Shown here: piece after piece, positions 10,510 to 22,735 of the stretch | How the letters are laid out: each line of letters begins with the position of its first letter | How positions within the stretch are numbered: position 1 is the stretch's first letter | NCBI GenBank assembly: GCA_033782935.1 | Contig: JAWQEG010000283.1 | Span: 2,542,001-2,606,000 of the forward strand | Source: Petrolisthes cinctipes | Taxonomy: Eukaryota; Arthropoda; Malacostraca; Decapoda; Porcellanidae | DNA: 64,000 bases | Reading direction: 5' to 3' | The notes under the pieces: model-generated | The model's input: the letters and a program-made list of their open reading frames with translations, nothing else | Databases searched by the model: none | What the model was told of the DNA's origin: nothing | Position numbers and translations under genes: made by a program

Positions 10510-13001
10510 CCCAGAAGAGATCTGTACATGCCTATTCCGTGTTAGAGTATTTTCAAAATACATGCTCAAAACATACTGAAAATCGATCTTTTAGGTGCAC
10601 AAAAGTCGATATGTGCATGCATCTTCAGTACCCGTTTATATCTCAAATTCAGGCTCAAAACACCCGAAAATTCAATATTTTGGGGTCCCATAAGCAATCT
10701 GTACATGCCTACACAGTGCTAGAATATTTTCAAAATATAGGCTAAAAACATGCTAAAAATCGACATTTTAGGTGCCAAAAAATCGATATCTCAAATTCAG
10801 TCCCAAAACACCCGAAAATTCGATATTTAGAGGTCCCAGAAGGTATCTGTACATGCCTACTCCGTGTTAGAGTATTTTCAAAATACAGGCCAAAAACATA
10901 CTGAAAATCGATCTTTTACGTGCCCAAAAGTCGATATGTGCATGCATCTTCTGTACCCGTTTATATCTCAAATTCTGGCCCTAAACACCCGAAAATTCGA
11001 TATTTTGGGGTCCCAGAAGCGATCTGTACATGCCTACTCCGTGTTAGAGTATTTTCAAAATTCAGGCCCAGAACATGCTGAAAATCGATATTTTTGGTGC
11101 CCAAAGTCAATATGTGCATGTATCTTCTGTACCCGTTTATATCTCAAATTCAGGCTCAAAACACCCGAAAATTCAATATTTTGGGGTCCCAGAAGCAATC
11201 TGTACATGCCTACTCAGTGCTAGAATATTTTCAAAATATAGGCTAAAAACATGCTAAAAATCGATCTTTTAGGTGCCAAAAAGTTGATATCTCAAATTCA
11301 GTCCCAAACACCCGAAAGGTCGATATTTAGGGGTCCCAGAAGCGATCTGTACATGCCTACTCCGTGTTAGAGTATTTTCAAAATACATGCTCAAAACATA
11401 CTGAAAATCGATCTTTTAGGTGCACAAAAGTCGATATGTGCATGCATCTTCAGTACCCGTTTATATCTCAAATTCAGGCTCAAAACACCCGAAAATTCGA
11501 TATTTTGGGGTCCCAGAAGCGATCTGTACATGCCTACTCCGTGTTAGAGTATTTTCAAAATACAGGCCCAAAACATGCTGAAAATCAATATTTTTGGTGC
11601 AAAAGTCAATATGTGCATGTATCTTCTGTACCCGTTTATATCTCAAATTCAGGCTCAAAACACCCGAAAATTCAATATTTTGGGGTCCCAGAAGCAATCT
11701 GTACATGCCTACTCAGTGCTAGAATATTTTCAAAATATAGGCTAAAAACATGCTAAAAATCGATCTTTTAGGTGCCAAAAAGTCGATATCTCAAATTCAG
11801 TCCCAAAACACCCGAAAATTCGATATTTAGGGGTCCCAGAAGCGATCTGTACATGCCTATTCCGTGTTAGAGTATTTTCAAAATACATGCTCAAAACATA
11901 CCGAAAATCGATCTTTTAGGTGCACAAAAGTCGATATGTGCATGCATCTTCAGTACCCGTTTATATCTCAAATTCAGGCTCAAAACACCCGAAAATTCAA
12001 TATTTTGGGGTCCCAGAAGCAATCTGTACATGCCTACTCAGTGTTAGAGTATTTTCAAAATACAGGCCCAAAACATGCTGAAAATCGATATTTTAGATGC
12101 CCAAAGTCAATATGTGCATGTATCTTCTGTACCCGTTTATATCTCAAATTTAGGCTCAAAACACCCGAAAATTCAATATTTTGGGGTCCCAGAAGCAATC
12201 TGTACATGCCTACACAGTGCTAGAATATTTTCAAAATATAGGCTAAAAACATGCTAAAAATCGACATTTTAGGTGCCAAAAAATCGATATCTCAAATTCA
12301 GTCCCAAAACACCCGAAAATTCGATATTTAGAGGTCCCAGAAGGTATCTGTACATGCCTACTCCGTGTTAGAGTATTTTCAAAATACAAGCCAAAAACAT
12401 ACTGAAAATCGATCTTTTAGGTGCCCAAAAGTCGATATGTGCATGCATCTTCTGTACCCGTTTATATCTCAAATTCTGGCCCTAAACACCCGAAAATTCG
12501 ATATTTTGGGGTCCCAGAAGCGATCTGTACATGCCTACTCCGTGTTAGAGTATTTTCAAAATTCAGGCCCAAAACATGCTGAAAATCGATATTTTTGGTG
12601 CCCAAAGTCAATATGTGCATGTATCTTCTGTAGCCGTTTATATCTCAAATTCAGGCTCAAAACACCCGAAAATTCAATATTTTGGGGTCCCAGAAGCAAT
12701 CTGTACATGCCTACTCAGTGTTAGAGTATTTTCAAAATACAGGCCCAAAACATGCTGAAAATCGATATTTTAGATGCCCAAAGTCAATATGTGCATGTAT
12801 CTTCTGTACCCGTTTATATCTCAAATTCAGGCTCAAAACACCCGAAAATTCAATATTTTGGGGTCCCAGAAGCAATCTGTACAGTGCTAGAATATTTTCA
12901 AAATATAGGCTAAAAACATGCTAAAAATCGATCTTTTAGGTGCCAAAAATCGATATCTCAAATTCAGTCCCAAAAAACCCGAAAATTCGATATTTAGGGG
13001 T
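10510..13001 (+). repeat. Start of the 7.38-kb-offset duplication, copy 1
   Basis: Unit starts 10510, 10835, 11335, 11835 and 12336; lengths 325, 500, 500, 501 and 666 bp. The 666-bp unit is a tetramer (177+176+176+137) with a 10-bp-deleted short monomer. The same sequence of unit lengths recurs from 17891. A private change, GGTGCAAAAGTCAATATG near 11597, distinguishes copy 1 in the 11335 unit. Confidence 0.85.
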
Positions 13002-15359
13002 CCCAGAAGCGATCTGTACATGCCTACTCCGTGTTAGAGTATTTTCAAAATACATGCTCAAAACATACTGAAAATCGATCTTTTTGGTGCACAAAAGTCG
13101 ATATGTGCATGCATCTTCAGTACCCGTTTATATCTCAAATTCAGGCTCAAAACACCCGAAAATTCGATATTTTGGGGTCCCAGAAGCGATCTGTAAATGT
13201 CTACTCCGTGTTAGAGTTTTTTCAAAATTCAGGCCAAAAACATGCTGAAAATCGATATTTTTGGTGCCCAAAGTCAATATGTGCATGTATCTTCTGTACC
13301 CGTTTATATCTCAAATTCAGGCTCAAAACACCCGAAAATTCAATATTTTGGGGTCCCAGAAGCAATCTGTACATGCCTACTCAGTGCTAGAATATTTTCA
13401 AAATATAGGCTAAAAACATGCTAAAAATCGATCTTTTAAGTGCCAAAAAGTCGATATCTCAAAATCAGTCCCAAAACACCCGAAAATTCGATATTTAGGG
13501 GTCCCAGAAGCGATTTGTACATGCCTACTCCGTGTTAGAGTATTTTCAAAATACATGCTCAAAACATACTGAAAATCGATCTTTTTTGTGCACAAAAGTC
13601 GATATGTGCATGCATCTTCAGTACCCGTTTATATCTCAAATTCAGGCTCAAAACACCCGAAAATTCATTATTTTGGGGTCAAAGAAGCAATCTGTACATG
13701 CCTACTCAGTGTTAGAGTATTTTCAAAATATAGGCCAAAAACATGCTGAAAATCGATATTTTAGATGCCCAAAGTCAATATGTGCATGTATCTTCTGTAC
13801 CCGTTTATATCTCAAATTCTGGGCCTAAACACCCGAAAATTCGATATTTTGGGGTCCCAGGAGCGATCTGTACATGCCTAGGCACTCCGTGTTAGAGTGT
13901 TTTCAAAATTCAGGCCCTAAACATGCTGAAAATCGATATTTTTGGTGCCCAAAGTCAATATGTGCATGTATCTCTGTACCCGTTTATATCTCAAATTCAG
14001 GCTCAAAACACCCGAAAATTCAATATTTTGGGGTCCCAGAAGCATTCTGTACATGCCTACACAGTGCTAGAATATTTTCAAAATATAGGCTAAAAACATG
14101 CTAAAAATCGACATTTTAGGTGCCAAAAAATCGATATCTCAAATTCAGTCCCAAAACACCCGAAAATTCGATATTTAGAGGTCCCAGAAGGTATCTGTAC
14201 ATGCCTACTCCGTGTTAGAGTATTTTCAAAATACAGGCCAAAAACATACTGAAAATCGATCTTTTAGGTGCCCAAAAGTCGATATGTGCATGCATCTTCT
14301 GTACCCGTTTATATCCCAAATTCTGGCCCTAAACACCCGAAAATTCGATATTTTGGGGTCCCAGAAGCGATCTGTACATACCTACTCCGTGTTAGAGTAT
14401 TTTCAAAATTCAGGCCCAGAACATGCTGAAAATCGATATTTTTGGTGCCCAAAGTCAATATGTGCATGTATCTTCTGTACCCGTTTATATCTCAAATTCA
14501 GGCTCAAAACACCCGAAAATTCATTATTTTGGGGTCCCAGAAGCAATCTGTACATGCCTACTCAGTGCTAGAATATTTTCAAAATATAGGCTAAAAACAT
14601 GCTAAAAATCGATCTTTTAGGTGCCAAAAAGTCGATATCTCAAATTCAGTCCCAAACACCCGAAAATTCGATATTTAGGGGTCCCAGAAGCGATCTGTAC
14701 ATGCCTACTCCGTGTTAGAGTATTTTCAAAATACATGCTCAAAACATTCTGAAAATCGATCTTTTAGGTGCACAGAAGTCGATATGTGCATGCATCTTCA
14801 GTACCCGTTTATATCTCAAATTCAGGCTCAAAACACCCGAAAATTCGATATTTTGGGGTCCCAGAAGCGATCTGTACATGCCTACTCCGTGTTAGAGTAT
14901 TTTCAAAATTAAGGCCCAAAAACATGTTAAAAATCGATATTTTTGGTGCCCAAAGTCAATATGTGCATGTATCTTCTGTACCCGTTTATATCTCAAATTC
15001 AGGCTCAAAACACCCGAAAATTCAATATTTTGGGGTCCCAGAAGCAATCTGTACATGCCTACTCAGTGCTAGAATATTTTCAAAATATAGGCTAAAAACA
15101 TGCTAAAAATCGATATTTTTGGTGCCCAAAGTCAATATGTGCATGTATCTTCTGTACCCGTTTATATCTCAAATTCAGGCTCAAAAAACCCGAAAATTCA
15201 ATATTTTGGGGTCCCAGAAGCAATCTGTACATGCCTACTCAGTGCTAGAATATTTTCAAAATATAGGCTAAAAACATGCTAAAAATCGATCTTTTAGGTG
15301 CCAAAAATCGATATCTCAAATTCAGTCCCAAAAAACCCGAAAATTCGATATTTAGGGGT
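13002..15359 (+). repeat. 2.36-kb super-repeat, copy a
   Basis: Unit starts 13002, 13503, 14183 and 14683; lengths 501, 680, 500 and 677 bp, sum 2358. Markers: GTAAATGTCTACTCC with GAGTTTTTTC, CAAAATCAGTCCC, GAAGCGATTTGTAC, CCCAGGAGCGATC with GAGTGTTTTC, GTATCTCTGTACC (1-bp deletion), GAAGCATTCTGTAC and ATATCCCAAATTCTGG. The 677-bp unit includes a chimeric monomer (15037-15212): short-monomer head, M5 tail. This copy has CTAGGCACTCCGTG near 13879, not seen in the others. Confidence 0.85.
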
Positions 15360-17890
15360 CCCAGAAGCGATCTGTACATGCCTACTCCGTGTTAGAGTAT
15401 TTTCAAAATACATGCTCAAAACATACTGAAAATCGATCTTTTTGGTGCACAAAAGTCTATATGTGCATGCATCTTCAGTACCCGTTTATATCTCAAATTC
15501 AGGCTCAAAACACCCGAAAATTCGATATTTTGGGGTCCCAGAAGCGATCTGTAAATGTCTACTCCGTGTTAGAGTTTTTTCAAAATTCAGGCCAAAAACA
15601 TGCTGAAAATCGATATTTTTGGTGCCCAAAGTCAATATGTGCATGTATCTTCTGTACCCGTTTATATCTCAAATTCAGGCTCAAAACACCCGAAAATTCA
15701 ATATTTTGGGGTCCCAGAAGCAATCTGTACATGCCTACTCAGTGCTAGAATATTTTCAAAATATAGGCTAAAAACATGCTAAAAATCGATCTTTTAAGTG
15801 CCAAAAAGTCGATATCTCAAAATCAGTCCCAAAACACCCGAAAATTCGATATTTAGGGGTCCCAGAAGCGATTTGTACATGCCTACTCCGTGTTAGAGTA
15901 TTTTCAAAATACATGCTCAAAACATACTGAAAATCGATCTTTTATGTGCACAAAAGTCGATATGTGCATGCATCTTCAGTACCCGTTTATATCTCAAATT
16001 CAGGCTCAAAACACCCGAAAATTCAATATTTTGGGGTCCCAGAAGCAATCTGTACATGCCTACTCAGTGTTAGAGTATTTTCAAAATATAGGCCAAAAAC
16101 ATGCTGAAAATCGATATTTTAGATGCCCAAAGTCAATATGTGCATCTATCTTCTGTACCCGTTTATATCTCAAATTCTGGCCCTAAACACCCGAAAATTC
16201 GATATTTTGGGGTCCCAGGAGCGATCTGTACATGCCTACTCCGTGTTAGAGTGTTTTCAAAATTCAGGCCCAAAACATGCTGAAAATCGATATTTTTGGT
16301 GCCCAAAGTCAATATGTGCATGTATCTCTGTACCCGTTTATATCTCAAATTCAGGCTCAAAACACCCGAAAATTCAATATTTTGGGGTCCCAGAAGCATT
16401 CTGTACATGTCTACACAGTGCTAGAATATTTTCAAAATATAGGCTAAAAACATGCTAAAAATCGACATTTTAGGTGCCAAAAAATCGATATCTCAAATTC
16501 AGTCCCAAAACACCCGAAAATTCGATATTTAGAGGTCCCAGAAGGTATCTGTACATGCCTACTCCGTGTTAGAGTATTTTCAAAATACAGGCCAAAAACA
16601 TACTGAAAATCGATCTTTTAGGTGCCCAAAAGTCGATATGTGCATGCATCTTCTGTACCCGTTTATATCCCAAATTCTGGCCCTAAACACCCGAAAATTC
16701 GATATTTTGGGGTCCCAGAAGCGATCTGTACATGCCTACTCCGTGTTAGAGTATTTTCAAAATTCAGGCCCAGAACATGCTGAAAATCGATATTTTTGGT
16801 GCCCAAAGTCAATATGTGCATATATCTTCTGTACCCGTTTATATCTCAAATTCAGGCTCAAAACACCCGAAAATTCATTATTTTGGGGTCCCAGAAGCAA
16901 TCTGTACATGCCTACTCAGTGCTAGAATATTTTCAAAATATAGGCTAAAAACATGCTAAAAATCGATCTTTTAGGTGCCAAGAAGTCGATATCTCAAATT
17001 CAGTCCCAAACACCCGAAAATTCGATATTTAGGGGTCCCAGAAGCGATCTGTACATGCCTACTCCGTGTTAGAGTATTTTCAAAATACATGCTCAAAACA
17101 TTCTGAAAATCGATCTTTTAGGTGCACAGAAGTCGATATGTGCATGCATATTCAGTACCCGTTTATATCTCAAATTAAGGCTCAAAACACCAGAAAATTC
17201 GATATTTTGGGGTCCCAGAAGCGATCTGTACATGCCTACTCCGTGTTAGAGTATTTTCAAAATTCAGGCCCAAAAACAAGCTAAAAATCGATATTTTTGG
17301 TGCCCAAAGTCAATATGTGCATGTATCTTCTGTACCCGTTTATATCTCAAATTCAGGCTCAAAACACCCGAAAATTCAATATTTTGGTGTCCCAGAAGCA
17401 ATCTGTACATGCCTACTCAGTGCTAGAATATTTTCAAAATATAGGCTAAAAACATGTTAGAAATCGATATTTTTGGTGCCCAAAGTCAATATGTGCATGT
17501 ATCTTCTGTACCCGTTTATATCTCAAATTCAGGCTCAAAACAACCGAAAATTCAATATTTTGGGGTCCCAGAAGCAATCTGTACATGCCTACTCAGTGTT
17601 AGAGTATTTTCAAAATACAGGCCCAAAACATGCTGAAAATCGATATTTTAGATGCCCAAAGTCAATATGTGCATGTATCTTCTGTACCCGTTTATATCTC
17701 AAATTCAGGCTCAAAACACCCGAAAATTCAATATTTTGGGGTCCCAGAAGCAATCTGTACATGCCTACTCAGTGCTAGAATATTTTCAAAATATAGGCTA
17801 AAAACATGCTAAAAATCGATCTTTTAGGTGCCAAAAAGTCGATATCTCAAATTCAGTCCCAAAACACCCGAAAATTCGATATTTAGGGGT
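15360..17890 (+). repeat. 2.35-kb super-repeat, copy b, with altered fourth unit
   Basis: Unit starts 15360, 15861, 16537 and 17037; lengths 501, 676, 500 and 854 bp. The first three match copy a at offset 2358 then 2354. The last is a pentamer containing two successive chimeric or M5-type monomers. It has CAAAAACAAGCTAAAAATCG near 17273 and CATGTTAGAAATCG near 17454, both shared with 28.3-28.5 kb (offset 11056). Confidence 0.85.
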
Positions 17891-20382
17891 CCCAGAAGAG
17901 ATCTGTACATGCCTATTCCGTGTTAGAGTATTTTCAAAATACATGCTCAAAACATACTGAAAATCGATCTTTTAGGTGCACAAAAGTCGATATGTGCATG
18001 CATCTTCAGTACCCGTTTATATCTCAAATTCAGGCTCAAAACACCCGAAAATTCAATATTTTGGGGTCCCATAAGCAATCTGTACATGCCTACACAGTGC
18101 TAGAATATTTTCAAAATATAGGCTAAAAACATGCTAAAAATCGACATTTTAGGTGCCAAAAAATCGATATCTCAAATTCAGTCCCAAAACACCCGAAAAT
18201 TCGATATTTAGAGGTCCCAGAAGGTATCTGTACATGCCTACTCCGTGTTAGAGTATTTTCAAAATACAGGCCAAAAACATACTGAAAATCGATCTTTTAC
18301 GTGCCCAAAAGTCGATATGTGCATGCATCTTCTGTACCCGTTTATATCTCAAATTCTGGCCCTAAACACCCGAAAATTCGATATTTTGGGGTCCCAGAAG
18401 CGATCTGTACATGCCTACTCCGTGTTAGAGTATTTTCAAAATTCAGGCCCAGAACATGCTGAAAATCGATATTTTTGGTGCCCAAAGTCAATATGTGCAT
18501 GTATCTTCTGTACCCGTTTATATCTCAAATTCAGGCTCAAAACACCCGAAAATTCAATATTTTGGGGTCCCAGAAGCAATCTGTACATGCCTACTCAGTG
18601 CTAGAATATTTTCAAAATATAGGCTAAAAACATGCTAAAAATCGATCTTTTAGGTGCCAAAAAGTCGATATCTCAAATTCAGTCCCAAACACCCGAAAGG
18701 TCGATATTTAGGGGTCCCAGAAGCGATCTGTACATGCCTACTCCGTGTTAGAGTATTTTCAAAATACATGCTCAAAACATACTGAAAATCGATCTTTTAG
18801 GTGCACAAAAGTCGATATGTGCATGCATCTTCAGTACCCGTTTATATCTCAAATTCAGGCTCAAAACACCCGAAAATTCGATATTTTGGGGTCCCAGAAG
18901 CGATCTGTACATGCCTACTCCGTGTTAGAGTATTTTCAAAATTCAGGCCCAAAACATGCTGAAAATCAATATTTTTGGTGCCCAAAGTCAATATGTGCAT
19001 GTATCTTCTGTACCCGTTTATATCTCAAATTCAGGCTCAAAACACCCGAAAATTCAATATTTTGGGGTCCCAGAAGCAATCTGTACATGCCTACTCAGTG
19101 CTAGAATATTTTCAAAATATAGGCTAAAAACATGCTAAAAATCGATCTTTTAGGTGCCAAAAAGTCGATATCTCAAATTCAGTCCCAAAACACCCGAAAA
19201 TTCGATATTTAGGGGTCCCAAAGCGATCTGTACATGCCTATTCCGTGTTAGAGTATTTTCAAAATACATGCTCAAAACATACTGAAAATTGATCTTTTAG
19301 GTGAACAAAAGTCTATATGTGCATGCATCTTCAGTACCCGTTTATATCTCAAATTCAGGCTCAAAACACCCGAAAATTCAATATTTTGGGGTCCCAGAAG
19401 CAATCTGTACATGCCTACTCAGTGTTAGAGTATTTTCAAAATACAGGCCCAAAACATGCTGAAAATCGATATTTTAGATGCCCAAAGTCAATATGTGCAT
19501 GTATCTTCTGTACCCGTTTATATCTCAAATTCAGGCTCAAAACACCCGAAAATTCAATATTTTGGGGTCCCAGAAGCAATCTGTACATGCCTACACAGTG
19601 CTAGAATATTTTCAAAATATAGGCTAAAAACATGCAAAAAATCGACATTTTAGGTGCCAAAAAATCGATATCTCAAATTCAGTCCCCAAACACCCGAAAA
19701 TTCAATATTTAGAGGTCCCAGAAGGTATCTGTACATGCCTACTCCGTGTTAGAGTATTTTCAAAATACAGGCCAAAAACATACTGAAAATCGATCTTTTA
19801 GGTGCCCAAAAGTCGATATGTGCATGCATCTTCTGTACCCGTTTATATCTCAAATTCTGGCCCTAAACACCCGAAAATTTGATATTTTGGGGTCCCAGAA
19901 GCGATCTGTACATGCCTACTCCGTGTTAGAGTATTTTCAAAATTCAGGCCCAAAACATGCTGAAAATCGATATTTTTGGTGCCCAAAGTCAATATGTGCA
20001 TGTATCTTCTGTAGCCGTTTATATCTCAAATTCAGGCTCAAAACACCCGAAAATTCAATATTTTGGGGTCCCAGAAGCAATCTGTACATGCCTACTCAGT
20101 GTTAGAGTATTTTCAAAATACAGGCCCAAAACATGCTGAAAATCGATATTTTAGATGCCCAAAGTCAATATGTGCATGTATCTTCTGTACCCGTTTATAT
20201 CTCAAATTCAGGCTCAAAACACCCGAAAATTCAATATTTTGGAGTCCCAGAAGCAATCTGTACAGTGCTAGAATATTTTCAAAATATAGGCTAAAAACAT
20301 GCTAAAAATCGATCTTTTAGGTGCCAAAAATCGATATCTCAAATTCAGTCCCAAAAAACCCGAAAATTCGATATTTAGGGGT
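17891..20382 (+). repeat. 7.38-kb-offset duplication, copy 2, first part
   Basis: Unit starts 17891, 18216, 18716, 19217 and 19717; lengths 325, 500, 501, 500 and 666 bp, paralleling 10510-13001. Offset is 7381 bp at both ends. Copy 2 has small private changes: CCCAAAGCG at 19217 (one base lost), AATTGATC with GTGAACAAAAGTC near 19290-19315, and CATGCAAAAAATCG near 19632. Confidence 0.85.
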
Positions 20383-22735
20383 CCCAGAAGCGATCTGTAC
20401 ATGCCTACTCCGTGTTAGAGTATTTTCAAAATACATGCTCAAAACATACTGAAAATCGATCTTTTTGGTGCACAAAAGTCGATATGTGCATGCATCTTCA
20501 GTACCCGTTTATATCTCAAATTCAGGCTCAAAACACCCGAAAATTCGATATTTTGGGGTCCCAGAAGCGATCTGTAAATGTCTACTCCGTGTTAGAGTTT
20601 TTTCAAAATTCAGGCCAAAAACATGCTGAAAATCGATATTTTTGGTGCCCAAAGTCAATATGTGCATGTATCTTCTGTACCCGTTTATATCTCAAATTCA
20701 GGCTCAAAACACCCGAAAATTCAATATTTTGGGGTCCCAGAAGCAATCTGTGCATGCCTACTCAGTGCTAGAATATTTTCAAAATATAGGCTAAAAACAT
20801 GCTAAAAATCGATCTTTTAAGTGCCAAAAAGTCGATATCTCAAAATCAGTCCCAAAACACCCGAAAATTCGATATTTAGGGGTCCCAGAAGCGATTTGTA
20901 CATGCCTACTCCGTGTTAGAGTATTTTCAAAATACATGCTCAAAACATACTGAAAATCGATCTTTTAGGTGCACAAAAGTCGATATGTGCATGCATCTTC
21001 AGTACCCGTTTATATCTCAAATTCTGGCTCAAAACACCCGAAAATTCAATATTTTGGGGTCCCAGAAGCAATCTGTACATGCCTACTCAGTGTTAGAGTA
21101 TTTTCAAAATATAGGCCAAAAACATGCTGAAAATCGATATTTTAGATGCCCAAAGTCAATATGTGCATGTATCTTCTGTACCCGTTTATATCTCAAATTC
21201 TGGGCCTAAACACCCGAAAATTCGATATTTTGGGGTCCCAGGAGCGATCTGTACATGCCTACTCCGTGTTAGAGTGTTTTCAAAATTCAGGCCCAAAACA
21301 TGCTGAAAATCGATATTTTTGGTGCCCAAAGTCAATATGTGCATGTATCTCTGTACCCGTTTATATCTCAAATTCAGGCTCAAAACACCCGAAAATTCAA
21401 TATTTTGGGGTCCCAGAAGCATTCTGTACATGCCTACACAGTGCTAGAATATTTTCAAAATATAGGCTAAAAACATGCTAAAAATCGACATTTTAGGTGC
21501 CAAAAAATCGATATCTCAAATTCAGTCCCAAAACACCCGAAAATTCGATATTTAGAGGTCCCAGAAGGTATCTGTACATGCCTACTCCGTGTTAGAGTAT
21601 TTTCAAAATACAGGCCAAAAACATACTGAAAATCGATCTTTTAGGTGCCCAAAAGTCGATATGTGCATGCATCTTCTGTACCCGTTTATATCCCAAATTC
21701 TGGCCCTAAACACCCGAAAATTCGATATTTTGGGGTCCCAGAAGCGATCTGTACATGCCTACTCCGTGTTAGAGTATTTTCAAAATTCAGGCCCAGAACA
21801 TGCTGAAAATCGATATTTTTGGTGCCCAAAGTCAATATGTGCATGTATCTTCTGTACCCGTTATATCTCAAATTCAGGCTCAAAACACCCGAAAATTCAT
21901 TATTTTGGGGTCCCAGAAGCAATCTGTACATGCCTACTCAGTGCTAGAATATTTTCAAAATATAGGCTAAAAACATGCTAAAAATCGATCTTTTAGGTGC
22001 CAAAAAGTCGATATCTCAAATTCAGTCCCAAACACCCGAAAATTCGATATTTAGGGGTCCCAGAAGCGATCTGTACATGCCTACTCCGTGTTAGAGTATT
22101 TTCAAAATACATGCTCAAAACATTCTGAAAATCGATCTTTTAGGTGCACAGAAGTCGATATGTGCATGCATCTTCAGTACCCGTTTATATCTCAAATTCA
22201 GGCTCAAAACACCCGAAAATTCGATATTTTGGGGTCCCAGAAGCGATCTGTACATGCCTACTCCGTGTTAGAGTATTTTCAAAATTCAGGCCCAAAAACA
22301 TGCTAAAAATCGATATTTTTGGTGCCCAAAGTCAATATGTGCATGTATCTTCTGTACCCGTTTATATCTCAAATTCAGGCTCAAAACACCCGAAAATTCA
22401 ATATTTTGGGGTCCCAGAAGCAATCTGTACATGCCTACTCAGTGCTAGAATATTTTCAAAATATAGGCTAAAAACATGCTAAAAATCGATATTTTTGGTG
22501 CCCAAAGTCAATATGTGCATGTATCTTCTGTACCCGTTTATATCTCAAATTCAGGCTCAAAACACCCGAAAATTCAATATTTTGGGGTCCCAGAAGCAAT
22601 CTGTACATGCCTACTCAGTGCTAGAATATTTTCAAAATATAGGCTAAAAACATGCTAAAAATCGATCTTTTAGGTGCCAAAAATCGATATCTCAAATTCA
22701 GTCCCAAAAAACCCGAAAATTCGATATTTAGGGGT
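20383..22735 (+). repeat. 2.35-kb super-repeat, copy c
   Basis: Unit starts 20383, 20884, 21560 and 22059; lengths 501, 676, 499 and 677 bp. It carries all the copy-a markers (GTAAATGTCTACTCC, CAAAATCAGTCCC, GTATCTCTGTACC, GAAGCATTCTG). The 499-bp unit has lost one T (ACCCGTTATATC near 21857). Offset to copy a is 7381 falling to 7376. Confidence 0.85.
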